Shown: positions 44,501 through 59,500 of the stretch, one piece after another
Numbering within the stretch: position 1 is the stretch's first letter
Layout: each line of letters opens with the position of its first letter
The notes under the pieces: generated by a model
The model's input: the letters and a program-made list of their open reading frames with translations, nothing else
Databases searched by the model: none
What the model was told of the DNA's origin: nothing
Made by a program: the position numbers and the translations under genes
Source: Acanthococcus lagerstroemiae
Lineage: Eukaryota > Arthropoda > Insecta > Hemiptera > Eriococcidae
NCBI GenBank assembly: GCA_031841125.1
Contig: CM063112.1
Span: 21,230,603 to 21,294,602, forward strand
Length of the DNA stretch: 64,000 nucleotides
Direction: 5' to 3'

Positions 44501-47500
44501 AGTTTTTAAGAAAATTAATACAAGAATTTTAATATTATTATCTTACTTTATCGATACTACCTGATGTTGTTTTCAAATCAACGATATTTTTCCGAAGTTT
44601 TTGATATGTTCAGTATTTTTTATATTAATTTGATATTTTGCCATGAAATACAAGAAAAAAACTGTTTTTCGCTAGGTTTTTCAAACACTACAGATTTTAC
44701 GTGTTTTAAACGATTTAGTTTAAACAACCAGTCCCGATTGTAGTCAGAAAATACAATGGTGACTCTACCTGTCCAATGATAGATCTTCTATGTTTACCGG
44801 CGTTTCCATACAAACTGAGTCCAGTCTTAGTCTATTATCGATATCCTAGAGAAAACAAACTTACTATTAGATACATTTTCTATGAATAGCCTGGAACCGA
44901 GCGTTGAAGAATATAACCTACACGTGTATATACATTTAATATCATATTATTTGAATACATCTTACCCGCATGAATGCGAGCGAAGGTCTAGTGCAGTTTA
45001 CTGTACCATAGCAAATTCTTTCGAGAATATCCTGGAACAGTTGTCTGGTTAAACCAATATTAAGAACCATACGTGAGAAATGATTGAATCCCGTTAATGT
45101 GTTGGTATCATTTAGTGGCAAACTCTGACCTACGAAAACAAAAATCAATAATTTATAGGCATTTACTTAACTTTTTATACATTTCAAGTTACAAATATTT
45201 TAGCTCTTGCTTAAAAATTGAGACTTGAGGATGGTGTGAAGTTAATATGTCGCGTAAGTAGCGAAAAGATTTCCTTATATACAGCGAATGAACAGAAAAT
45301 TTGAAGTAGATTATGTATCTCTGATTTTTAAATAGGCACTCATTATCATTGCAGGAAAATTAGCAAGTCAGTGATATAATATAAAACCAAAGAACATATA
45401 ATTATTAATAATTACTTGTCTAGTGTTTGCTACAAGAATATTTTATAAGCAGAAAAAACATATTTCAATAATAAAAGTTATGCCAGAGAAATTTTGTACC
45501 TATGCGTCATATACTTCAATTAAGAGCCGATGAATCTTACACATTCTTTTACCTCTTTCATTTTATAAAATACGAAACACAGCTGATAGCTGCACAGTTT
45601 ACAAAACAAATTGCAAATGCGGCAAGAATATAACACCAAGCTTCAACTGAAACCCAACTTTAAAAAAAAAAAGTTCTAGGAAAACCAAAAGAGTTAGGTC
45701 AGTAGTAAGACATGGTCTCAACAGATCCACGTTCTCAGGCTCTGAGTAAATAAATTATAAAATGCATAGTAGTACAGTCAGTTTTGTTCTGTCCTTCGAG
45801 CACTTCGACGACATCCGCCTTCTCTTACTCATTAAAAATTCCAAAATCAAATTTAAAGATTACTGGCAGGAAACTGTCGGAAGAGGCTTCCATTTAAGAG
45901 TATCGATAGATAACAATAAAAGGTCACATATTTGGAAAGAATGGACTCTTTCATAAAGCGATAATAATTATTATACAGTCTTCAAATTTTTTTCAAATTT
46001 TGTGGATTTGTTACCCTTCCCTCAAAATTTCGGAAGTCCCTTTCATTTACCCTTATCCACATTTGCGAAGGAGAGGAGAACCGAAGAAAAACCCGATGGC
46101 AGGATATCCCAGAAGATGAATTCATTGGTTTTCAAATTTTCGTTCCATAACGACTTCCTCAAAAAAATCTTTACACTGGGGAGAGAAGCTAGACCGAATA
46201 GTTTTTCATATTCGCGTCTTTTCGCCCCGAGTTTCAAATTCTCACGAACAGGATGAGATGAAAACACGAAGCAGCTGATATTGGGAGACGCGTTTCGTCA
46301 TATTCAGGGAAAATTATTTTATGTCCTAAGAACAGTGAAATATGCGCATATAATATTCTCCAAAAAAGGCTAAAATATGTCAAAATATTCCCTCACGTGT
46401 AAAATATGCTCAAAATATTCAGTAACACAGTATAGGTATCAAAATGCAGGACTTTCCAAACTGAATAATTGTGACACCATGTCTAGGGTCAAAAATTACG
46501 AACACAAAAACTTGGTCCATCACAGATAAAGAAATCAACACATGCCACAGATAACTTAATTCAGAAGTCCAACTTCACATCCGCATTCAGACTTGAATCA
46601 TGAAAAAATATAGGAGCGCTAATGTACAACCAACCAGTTACTGTCATTTCATTTCCTATCGAATTTTCAAATGTTTTATTGTTTTCCAGCAGAAAAGTAG
46701 AAATATTCCCGAAAAGGTATCCAAAATGGCCAAATATTTCCAAAATATGCCCAAAAACCGAAGAAAATAATACAAATATGCATTTATATGCTTTTAATAG
46801 CAAAATATGTCAAAATATGTCCAATCAAGTTGGGTCCATTGACTGCATATTACATGAATCATAAGGATATGATGGATATTCCCTGTATGAATCAATAGGA
46901 AAAATATGTCGAAACAGAAAATAATTTTCCCTGGTCATATTTTTTGTGAAATGGTTCGTGAAAAGTCACGAAATACGAAACACGTTAAGTGTATAGCACT
47001 CTTAATAATAGAAAGATGTAGACGGGGGTTGTAACACCCACGCCCTTCTCCTGTGAAACAAAAAATGTAAGAAAATTGCTTGAGCGAAGCGAAGGAATTT
47101 TTATTTATTTATAACAAATAGGGTAAAATTTGTTTGAAGTACTACAGAATTTCGCAGTCGATTTTTTTACAAAATTCCCTGACTTTTTCAGGTTTTCCTG
47201 AGAATGGACACTCTGGACAAATATCAGTTACAAGTTATAATGTATAATTTACCTATACACGACTGGCCTGATTGTTTTGAGATTTCTTCTGTATTAAATG
47301 TGCAGTTGTATTGTGTCTGAACTATGTCTTTCAACCATGGATTTCGTTCACTGACATCATTAGAGACATTGTAAACATCGTTGGAGATATACGCCCTATC
47401 ACTTACGCCAAAATAAACTTCTGTCTTTTTTCGGAAAACTAAAATTTGAGGTAATTTTAATATCCGCGATACATATTTGAAAAACTGGTAATCTGTCGGC

Positions 47501-50500
47501 AGCCATTCAACGCTGAAATAATTCCAAAAACAATTTTCTATTAATTTTAAATTCAGACGCACTTATGTTTATAGTTCAAAACTTATCCTACTCAAGGGAG
47601 GGTAGGTTAATTGGGCACATCTATGTACGAATGGCTGTTATTCGAAATTACCTAATCGAAGAAAAAACTTTTCACCGGGGATTTTACCTACAAAATACGA
47701 AAAAAGTAATAATCAAAGTTTGAGCAATGTGGGTCAAAAACTTTGCTTTGCTCAAAGATCTTGACAGCTTTAGTATGAATATTTCAACTAATGGATATTT
47801 TGAGAACATTTTATGAACCTGCGTGCTCACCCATTATAAAATGCACACAATTGCCCCAACTGCATCAGTATCTCAAAAGCTATCGAGCGAATTCCTGTAT
47901 ACAAGGACTTATCAAATTGAATAATATTTCATTTTGGTCAAGCAGGTACTCTCTAATGACAGAGCAATGTCACCAGGGGAATTTCAACACCTCGACATGT
48001 CCAGTTTCACAGTTACTGATATGAAGTAGGTACCTATACCGAAATTAAATGCGTTGAATAAGACTAACCTGCTGAGCAGTACAAAATTCTCCACATCTTC
48101 CATTACGACGTTCATAGCTTTCAGGAGCTTCACCAATATCTGCGAGTCTCCAACGAAACTAATGATTACCTTTGCTTTATCAGTAGCATTCAGTTCGGCA
48201 ATTAAACTTTGATAATACGTTTCATGACGATTGGCGTAGACGATTTCACTTTTCGCGATGCATACGTTGTAATAATTGGCTAGAGTATTGAACTGATTCA
48301 AGTCATAATAATCTAAAAATAAATAAAATTTTTGAGTATGAGGGGTGTCTAGTGTCTTGTAAAGTAATCTAATATTGGAGAACGTACAACACACCCAGTT
48401 ATGAGCGGAATGTAAGGAAAAGGAAATCAAACATTTGGGGAATTCTTAATCTGTCTTAAGAATGGAATCTGCAAGTTACACAAAACTGTCTAGTTTTCAA
48501 ATACAGAATGGCTATTCTAAAAAGGAGATGCTGAAAAGAAAGTTATTGATGACTCAATGCATTCTTGCAGAGGTAGGTCTACTACTTATCCAAAAATCAA
48601 AGTTATTGGTAGTGAGTTAGAAGGGCCAAGTTTTTACCCTGTATCAACATGAATCGACAAGTTCCCGATTCCTAAATTGCATTTGAATAGCGCGCACAGC
48701 AATTACTTACTTTTGAAAAAACAAAAAACAAATATGACTAAGGCCAAGATACTTGGTGGAATTTTTCTAGGAAGCCGTATTCGTCTTAGCTACGTTTGCA
48801 TCTACTCCTCCTCCTCTACCAAAAATGTAAAAAAACACTACTTACGAACAAAAAGAGCGAGCGTTTCTTAATTTCTTATGGGATAACAGTGCAAGATTCA
48901 ATTATAGCCTCCCTTAAAACGGGTCTAACTCTAAGCCATAGATTTAGGACGCTCGAGTGAACATACATGGAGATGTCCGGAACGGATGGCAGAAGTTTCT
49001 CTCTCCAGAATTTTCATCAGTTGATAAAATATAGGAAAGTGTTCTGGCTTGCATTTGGAAAAATTGGGATACTTGTTTCCCCCTTACTAATAAAGTGGCT
49101 TACCTATAAACTACTGACTACACAGACTGAGCCACCGCTCTTATTGGAGAGGTATTACCTAAATTAACAATACAATAATCGTAAGGTAGTTAAAAATAAC
49201 ATGAATAACCCGCACCGTTAATCCCCGCCCTCCAATATGCCATCAATCCCTTTGTTCAGCGCTATGAGTAGTAAAATGATTAGGTACTTTGCGAGTACTT
49301 GGTTCAGCTGTGACTTGAATTTACATCTGTTCTTGTTAGGCACGGTGATGATATCCAGCTCATTTCACGTTGATGGACTCAATCAAACGGCATGGTTCAG
49401 CAATTCAATTGAACGCTCAAGGAGTACCTGACCAAAGTTGTTGCAGAGCATCAACGAGATAGACACCAACACATCCCACTGTTTCTGCTGCCCTACAGAT
49501 CAGCCATCCATGAGAATACACAGCATACTCCCGCAAAGGTTGTCTTTGGTCGGGAGTTAAGATTACCATGCGATCTGAAGTTTGAGACTCCACCTCAACA
49601 ACCACCCTTGATGGATGAGTGTTTGTTCGCTAACTGAGGGAAAAGCTCGATTTTACTTATCATACGGTTCGTAATCACTTGAAAACTGCCAGCCCACTAA
49701 GATATCAGAGCCAATAAAATCGGCTTCCAGGCTGAGAACCGTGTCTGGTTTTACAGAGAGGAAGAAATCCGAAGTTACAGAGTCACTAGGAGGGACCGTA
49801 CATCGTACTCAAGAGCGGATCAACGATGTTGTATACCGGATTCGGAAGTGTCGCGAGGAGAATTCACCTTGTCTCTCACGCCATCCGATTATTATTCTAT
49901 CTCGCACATTTGTGACACTTCTGATAATTTCATTCTCTCGAATCCACACTTCTCGAACCATCTCGAAATTATAGCATAGCATGTGTATGCAAAAATAGCC
50001 ATTCGAACGGATATATCAATTAGACGTCCACCGGTCACACCTTACGTAACCAATAAGGGGTAATCCTATGGAGTGTGACGCGATTATATGACCTCAGTGA
50101 TCACATAGCCTCTCCACTCCTACCCCGCACTCACCTTCATGTGGTGCCCCTGTTAAGCCGAATAACCTAATGGAAGGTTGTGGTAACCAATCCTGGCGGA
50201 AAATTAGGTCGGCTGACAGAAGAGTGAAAGGGGGGTATAGCTGGGGCAAGTACCTAATCCAATTAGCAAAAAGGCCTGGCTAAACCGGATAGGGACAGGT
50301 TACCTATCCCAGGGACGGCGGCACAGCGACTCAGGCAGTCTGAGTGGCGGTGTCTCAAGCTCGAGTCAGTGGAGCTACTGCCTATGCTACAGAAGGGTAT
50401 CTAAGGACCCTGGTCGTCGCAGCTATCTGTGCCCTCAGACAAGTTCTCTATGCTCGTAGCAGCGAACGGGGAACTACACAAACCCCTTCGTATCGCCCAC

Positions 50501-53500
50501 CTGCAGTCACATCACCATCACCAACCATCAATCATCACCATCACCCAATTACACCAATTAACATGGACTTGGCGTGCGTAAAATCAACTTCCGGAGGTAA
50601 AATACCACCCCCATCGGATCTCCGGGGTGGGGGTACCACGCTAAGGCCTCAGAACAACAAAAGGATGAAAGTAGCCACATGAAATGTTAGAACACTACTA
50701 GATTGCAAAGCCGACCGACCGGAGAGTTGGACAGCTACCATTGACAGGGAACTGCAGAAATACATCATCGACAAGCGAAACAAGAATATCCAGCGAAGGC
50801 TTTCGAAAAGAAAAGAACTATACCTTCTACTGGAGAGGTTGTGACTCCGAACGCCCTAGACAATACGGAGTAGGCTTTGTCGTAAGGAACTCCGTAAACC
50901 AGAACTGCAACCCCGCAGTCATTGGGATCAACGAGCGGATTGCACAACTGAAGATGGATGACTGTGGAAGATCAATCAATCTCATCAGCGACTACGCTCC
51001 TACCCTGTCAGCTGAAGACACAGCAAGCGATATTCTATAATGAGCTCGATAAGGCTCTAAGAGACATCCCAGAACGTGAAAACCTTGCTGTACTGAGCAA
51101 CTTCAACGCTAGAGTGGGGAGAGACCACACTGCCTGGAGCGAATTATTGGTAAATATGGAACTGGGAACATGAATAACGACGGAGAGCGGCTTCTGACCT
51201 TCTGTGCCGCACACGACCTGATCAATGCCGATACCATATTCCCAGTCAAGGACATACATAAGGGAACACGGAGGCATCCAAGATCCGGACACTGGCACGC
51301 CCTGGACCACATACTCGTCACGAAAAGAGAGTGAACCACACTGGCCTAACTTGAGTGTACAGAGGTGCAGAGGCTGATACAGACCATTGCCTACTGATCT
51401 CCAAGATATACTGCCAACCCACGCGATGCGCAAGACCACCAAAGAAAGAAGCCAAAAGTAGACTCAACGTACCAGCTCTCAAAGTGAAGAGCTAAAGCAA
51501 GCAATCACTAAATGCGACTTATCAAGAGGAAACACTGTCGAGGAGAAATGGCACAGTATTAGAGACCGAGTGCTAGCAGCTGCATAATCCACACTTGGCC
51601 CAGCCCCAAAAAGAAAAACCCTGATTGATTCAATAACAGCTCAGAAATGCTCGAAAAGGTATAAATGTCAAGGCTGCCGCACACACTCGCTTACTAGGCC
51701 AGGCAACAAACAGGCCCTCAAAATCGCAACCAGGAAAGCAAAAAATGACTGATATACGAAAAAATTCGTGGCAATTTAAAAGCTTGCCGACCAAAACGAC
51801 ACCTCTCAGCACTTTACAAAGCAATCAAAGCAGCCTACGGCCAAATGCACAACACCAACCGGCCAACCAGAGGCGCTGATGGAACCTTGCTCTGATATGA
51901 GGATGAAATCTCAAACCGATGGAGAGAATACTACCACAGCCTGTTGAAGACATCACCGACTGTAGCCGACGAAACCACTGAACTACTCCCACAATACCCA
52001 ATCATGGAGGATCTTACCAGACCACCAAACTCCAGTGAAGTAGCTGCGGCCGTGAAGAAACTGAAGAACCATAAAGTCTCTGGTGAAGACAACCTCCCAG
52101 CAAAGATCTACAAACACGGAGGTAGCCAACTCGCGAAGGCACTACTACACCTTTTCCAAGAAATCTGGAAACAAAAGAAGGTCCCTACTGACTTCAAGGG
52201 TGCCATCATCAGACTGTTCTAACTACAGAGGGATCTTCCAACTTAGTGTGGCGGGGAAAATCCTGGCGCGCATTATAGAGGACCGGCTACAACTGGCGCT
52301 TGAACCAATTATCCCGGAGTCCCATGCGAGCTTTAGACCCAGCAGAGATACGGTGGACATAATCTTCATAATGCGCAAGATACAAGAAAAGGTGAAGGAA
52401 CAACACGCATTGCTGCATGTGGTATTCCTTGACCTCCACTCTAGAGAGTCCTCGGCAAATTCGGCTGCCCAAAAAAACTAATCAAAATCATCGCTAGCCT
52501 CCACACTAAGAGTAAGGCCCGAGTCGTAGTTGGAATAAGATACACTGAGGACCTTGAAATCTCAAATGGAGTCCGACAGGGAAGTGTCTTGGCTCCCCTT
52601 CTATTTCATGTCTACATGACCGCGTTTCTGGTGATCCTTGACCACAGGCTATGACAAAGAGAAGTAGGCATTCGGTGTCGTATTGATGGTGGCCTCCACA
52701 ACCTACCCGAATCGAGGAGTAAAACAAAGACGCACACCCGCCAAATAACAGAGCTATAATAAGCGGATGACTCGGTCATCCTTAGCCACACTGCTGAAGA
52801 AATCCAACAGATGATAGAAGCCTTTACTGAAGCCTACAAACTGCTGGGCATGGACATCAACACAGCCAAAACCAAACTGCTCATCATGAGATACGATGCC
52901 CCAGCGCACCTAACGAACCCAACTATCAGTATTGCTGGAGACCCAATTGAAAAAAACGGGTCAGCTCAATTACCTCGAAAGCATCATAAGTAGCTCTGGT
53001 GACCTCGACGCGGAAATCAACCAACGAATTCGGAATGCCGCAGCAGCGATCTTCAAACTAAATAAGAAGGTATTCCTGAGCAGGGAGCTCTGTGCGGCGA
53101 CAAAGGTTGCCGTGTATAAATCGGTTGTCAGAACTACTCTGCTGTATGGAAGCGAAACATGGACCGTCTACAAGAGACAGGTCAAAGCTCTTGAAAAGTT
53201 TCAACAGAGAATACTAAGATAGATCCTATATATCCATAAGGCAGGGCTAGTCTCCAACACGGAGGTGCGTGTGCGATGCGAATCAACGGAGCTCCTAACC
53301 AGACACTCTCTACGTTGGCTCGGACACGTTCAACGAATGACGAACCCGCGTTTACCGAAACAGGTCCTATATGGTGAGCTGACCGTGGGAAAAGGGTCCA
53401 CAGGAAGGCAGGCCAAACGCTATAAGGACACCGTCCACGCTGCACTCAAAGGCTGCAACCTCGATAGAAATTGGAAGGAGATCTGCCAGGACAGGAATGC

Positions 53501-56500
53501 TTGGAGAACAGCTTGCCACAATAACACCGACATCTTCCCGCCCACTGGGAGCAGGCAGCCCCACAGCACGCAGCCACTTGTCTGCCAGGTCTGCGGCAGG
53601 AGCATTACATTCCGGATCGGCATGCATAGTCACATGCGAGCACACCAGCGGAAGAACGAAACTGGCTGATGACGGTGATAACGGGATCCCCGTGTTTGAG
53701 CCTGACTACGACAACGACGTAACCAATACAGGCACATTTATTCCGAGAAATGGGGACAATACTTTCGAAGATTAAAAGCACCATCGGGGGAAAATAACCG
53801 AATTAAAAATACGTATCTATCGAGCGAATATTCCGCGTATCGATAATCAGGTCAATATAACAAAAAGTTCGCTAAACAATACAGGTAGGACAAATGTGTT
53901 AATTAGAACAGTACTCCCACCGATGGCTTACATGCGCCGCAGATGAAGCATACGACAACCATCTTAGATTTCGTACCTTATAATCAGATCGCGAACATCG
54001 AAAAAGGATCTTTCACTCCACTTGGGTCAACGAGAGAAGTACCATCATGGCACCCCGGGCCCGGTGTGGGACTTTGAAATTTTGTAACGCTTAATAGAAT
54101 CTTGTTGTGTCGAATGTTTTAGAAAATCCCAATGGCAATACGTCAATATCGTATCATTAATCTTTCCGGTTGTAGTAAATATCGTAACCTATGAACTAAA
54201 GTTAATAAAGCATATTTCTATACTCTCATACCTCGGCTAAGTCTTTCAAGGAAGCCGACGTTGGACTTCGGTCCTCTAACCAACCGGGCAAGTCGATCAG
54301 ATCAATCCGATCTATCAAAGGCCTCGCCGAACAACAGATCGACTGAACATCGTCACGACAGGAAGCTTAGTGGTGGACGAGCCAAAATTGTGCACTTTGA
54401 CCGATTGACAGTCTAGCACAGCGACCATGAAGAAGATCTGGAGCCTGGCCGAAACTTCCAGGTTTAAGGAGGGGGCAGTGTGGCGGATGCTCCCCCATAT
54501 TCGAGAGAAATGAGGAACGATCGACGCGATTCGAGTAATTACATAAAAGAGCGATAACGACGAACTACAAGAAGGTTCACCGATAACGCCAGAGAATATA
54601 AAGGCCGCTGGCCGTCGCCGTACAGTCTATCGCAGTGGCGCAGCCAACATTTTTCCGAGGGAGGGGATCAGCAAAATTTTTGGCGGGGGAGGGGGGGGGG
54701 GTACAACTAATAGGAACTGTATGTTTTTACATTGACGTATCATTATGTGTGCTTTTCAACTTCAATTATGCGTCTGAATTTAAATTTCATTTCGCGCATT
54801 TACTGCGATACTGCCAGTATACATATAAAAAATTATCATCTCAAGGGGGGATTCATCTCCTAATCCCCCCCCCCTTGGCTACGCCACTGAGTCTATATAG
54901 TTTCGAATGCGATAACTGTTCGCGAATTAAAATCGATATCAACTACTGTATTCAGTTGTGTTGTGTCGTGTGGAATAAACGCAGTTATTCCAAAATTTTG
55001 CGTTTTTTGGTGTGAGAATATTGTTATAATATGTCACTTCTAAGTGTAGGTATTAAAAATATAAATTCAAGGCAGAGTTGAACAAAGAACTCACAAAATA
55101 TTCATTTCTACATACTAACTACTACAAGTCAACATATGGCACTAAAGAAATACACAAGACAAGTTCTACTGCTCAATCGTAATGGAGTTCTCGCATTGTT
55201 TGAAATTATTCAATGACAATTACACAGCGATGACAGGGGAAGGTGGTCCAAGATGACACAGGTTTTACTTTCACCAATTTTTTGGGCGAACTATTGACAT
55301 TTGGAAGAAACTAATTGGAACACAATATAAAGTACAACTCTGTGGCTATCATTACCCCTGGGCTACATATTTTTTTTAATTTTTTAATGTTTCAAAATCT
55401 GATTTTTTTTTAATTTCTCAAGTACGTTATCTTAGGCCACATGGATAAGATGACATAGGTGATTTTTTTCCAATTCTAAAAAAAAAGCAAGAAAAATAGG
55501 TTTTTTTTTTCAAAATCAAAAATTGTTTTATTGTATAACAAAATAAGGTACAAAATTGACTTATGTACATATTTCACCATTGGCTTCCTTTTGATGGCAT
55601 CAATCATAGATTTCATATTTCCTTCCGTCCAAGAACCCCTTTCAGTAGTTCTGGTGCGATGATGAGAATCAATAATTTTGTCTGAAACAAGGTATTTCAA
55701 TTAATACAAGTATGTAAGTACTTATTTGGTTGTACGTCATCTTGCCATCCGCTCACTATGTCATCTTGTTTGCTTTCGTATCACATTTTCCAAATAGTAA
55801 CAAAAAGAAAATTGAAACTTCGGTACTTTTAAAAGGATATGTAATATGGTGTTTTGAAGCTTACCTTTTGCTCTTTCACTAGGAATCATTCTTGACCAAA
55901 AATAACGAGAAACGAATTTACCATCACTTGTTAATATCTATCTTGAATAAAAATCATACGTCACAGAAAATGTAAATGGACTCTTTTTTAGCATTATGCA
56001 GTTGAAAGATCAGTTTATAGAAGCTTTTACTCGCTACAGTGTGACCCAACATTTGAAACAAAGAATTGTATTTTTCGCGCGGGCAGTTTTCAAGAAATCG
56101 TCGCTATGTCATCTTGGGCCACTCTCCCCTAAACAAAAATATGGAAGATAAAAGTTTCTAAAGGCAGAACAGAAAAACCTTCATAACTAAATTGCAATAG
56201 GTACATACATTATGAACACTCTTCATTTTACAACATTGGGGTAATCCACGTTTTTCAATAGAACTCAAAATAAAATTAAGATGAAAAAGAATATTCAATC
56301 TTCATACTCGTATTATTCAGGAGGAGTAAGTCCTTCCCCATTGCCAAATCGTCACGACCACTTTATAAATCACTCACTGATCTTTTGGAACAACTAGAAT
56401 AGATACCTATTATAAACAAAATAGAAAACACTATTCGCTGACTAGTACCGTCTTCAAGGAATAAAGTACCTAGACAAAAAGAAAAGGAAAAGACGTACAT

Positions 56501-59500
56501 GAAAAATTATCCTTCAATGACCTAACTGCAATACGGTTCATTGCTTCTATCTTCATCGTGTTCACACATTGGAATGATTATCAGTTGGAATGTGGATAAA
56601 CAAACAAAAAAAGTTGTGAACATAAGCCCCAACAATGAAAATAAGCGAGTGCAATAACACATTTGATTCGCAGAACCCCTAAAAAAAGGGGTAGGGGCAA
56701 AAGACAGGGCAGCGACTAGCCTCGAGGGTGTAAATTACCTCTGTGGGTACCTAAATCATATTTATATGATTTTATCAGTATGTAAAATTATTGTGTCATA
56801 ATTTTATGAATTTCAGCTTCTCTTTCACTTCATTGTATTTAGAATTCTATTTTCAAACCGTGCACGTTTTGTCTAGCAGGTATCGCATTCGGCCTCACCA
56901 TTCATGGCTTATCGAGGATCTTTTGTTTACCTACTTTTATTTTTGCAGTCTTTGACTGTCGATCTACTTTCGTTGCTCTGTAGCCACTCTGTACAGTAAT
57001 ATTCGTGCATTAGTGGTTTACTCGTCTTACGATGAAGATAGATAGATTTTTGTTGGAGTTAAGATCTTTTGAAATTACTAATTTCACTTGTAATTTCACT
57101 AATTCGTAATTATCTGCAATACATATTCGTTTGCTGAATTGTGTTCAATTTATTCGTGCAAATTAGTAACCAAACGTAATTCCAACTTACAAATTAGTAA
57201 TTTCAATTTTACGAAGTGAAATTTTAGTATTTTTGTGTTTGTTGTGTCGAAAATTTTTTACATATCGTCATGCCAAAGTTTCAGTTTTACATTTTTAATG
57301 ATGGTGATGGGAAAAACACTTTTGCAACCATCAAGAGGATCCGTTCTATAGAGGATGAGACATGGTTTTCCTTTCCTGATGAATATCAGAAGCTGTCATA
57401 TCATGAGTTGTTAGTCAAGCTACCTGCTATTAAATCCGCTCTCACTGTTTTGAAGGCTCGTGGTCAATACAGGTGTGTCAATATTACATTGGATGACGAT
57501 CTTACAGCACAGTATGTAGATTCTGATGGAAATTTCATTTTTAAAAATCATTTTTTGGCCGAGACAAAGTTTTCTGCGCCCACTCAGATTGGCTCTGATC
57601 TGAAACTGGACGAATTAGTGTCGTGTCTGGCTAAAGTGGCTGAGCCCAAGGAGGAGTCTGTCAAAGAGATATTGAAGCACTTCCTCATTGAGAAATTCAA
57701 CCCGAAAAACCGCAACGTCGAGGCGTGGTGCGAGATGTTTGAGAAGGAGTCTGGGAGATTTAATCTCCAAGGTACTAAGCAGATTGAAGTCTTGAAATCA
57801 TGCCTTGATGTTACACTGAACGATTGGTTTGCTGTGAATCAACATCGTTTTCCAGTTTCCGCAACCTGGTCTGAATGGAAGGCTAAATTGGTCTCAACTT
57901 TTGGAGACAATTCGTTTAAAGCTATAAGGTATGCTTACAATTTTAAATTTCTTAATGGATCTTTAATCGACTATGCAGTACATAAGGAGAAAATGCTATT
58001 AGAATTAGATAGAAATTTACCAGACATAGTTATTTTGGATCTCATAGTTGTAGGTTTACCTTTTCAGGTACAAAACTCACTTAATCGTCATACTGTGACT
58101 TCCATAGAAAAATTACACAATAAGTTAAAAAAGTTTGAATCTGAGGACAAAAATTTGGACAGCTCAAAAAAATTTAAGAATTTTAAATCAAATTCCAGCA
58201 GTTTTACTTCTGTTAATTCGAGCAAAAATTTAGAGGAGTCACAAAGTAAAAATTTTATAAACAAGAATGCTGGTCCAAAACAAAATTTTGAGAGGAAAGG
58301 TTCTAGTTCTAGAAGAAAACCATGCTCTATTTGTGTTTCTAAAGGGTTTTCTGATAGATTTCATCTCGAATCTTCTTGTTGGTTCCAAGATAAACCAGTT
58401 ACTTCCTCTAAGTCTGTAAATAAAGTGGAAGCCGGATTTTCCTCTTTGTCATCAGACGATGAGTCAAAAAACTAAAATTTTTACCACTGATCATGGTTAA
58501 TCTGACTTTGAATAAAAATACTTTTTGTAAAGGAGTTTATGACTCAGGCTCCAATATTTCAATAATCAGTAAGAATTTACTAGACTCATTAAAAATTAAT
58601 TACTTCAGGTTAACCAATACTAGTTTTAAAATGGTCAGTGGTCGTGGTAACGTAATTGGCATCGCCAAAATTAAAGTTAGAATATTTCAGTTGGTTAAAG
58701 AAGTTTACGTTTTTGTCTTAGACAATTCAGATTTTAGCCATAATTTTCTAATTGGCTTAGATTTAATTTCAACTTTCAAGTTATGCCAGGATGAAAACCT
58801 GAGAATTTTTCAGAAACGTAGTAAACCATACTTTAATTCTATGAACGCACCTTTTAACAATATGTCTGTAAACACTTTGGAGATGCAAGCAGATTTAAGT
58901 CATCTTGATTTTAGGAAATCTTGTCTCATTAGAAAAGTTATTAGACGTTTTAATATGGCTTTTGCAAAAAATAAATTTGATGTAGGCAGAGTCACCGATC
59001 ATGAAGCTTCTGTGAAATTATCAGAACATAGATACATCTATAGAAAGCCATATAGGTGTAACATAATAGACCAGAAAGAGATTGAGACTCAGATTAATCA
59101 GTTACTCAAAGCAGGTCTTATTGAGGAGTCTGCATCCCCCTTTGCATCTCCAGTTACCCTGGCAAGTAAAAAACAGGCTGATGGTACTACTAAGAAGAAT
59201 AGGCTCTGTATAGATTTTTCTGCTCTGAATAAGCTTATTATACCTGAAAACCAGCCTTTTCCTTTGATTGAGGACCTTATTGTTAAGGCCAGAGACTGCC
59301 AATGGTTTTCGGTCCTGGACATAAACAGCGCCTTCTGGTCAATCCCTTTGCGAAAAAAGGACAGATACAAGACTGCCTTTGTAACCCAGACCGGCCATTA
59401 CAACTGGAAATGCTTACCCTTTGGGCTAAGGACATCTCCTGCCATTTTTCAAAGGATTTTGAGGAACGTCCTTAAAAGAAATGACCTAGATGACTTTTCA

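Noticed and set aside
59098..59370. Minus-strand ORFs inside pol
   Set aside because: Shadows of the strongly conserved RT coding frame.
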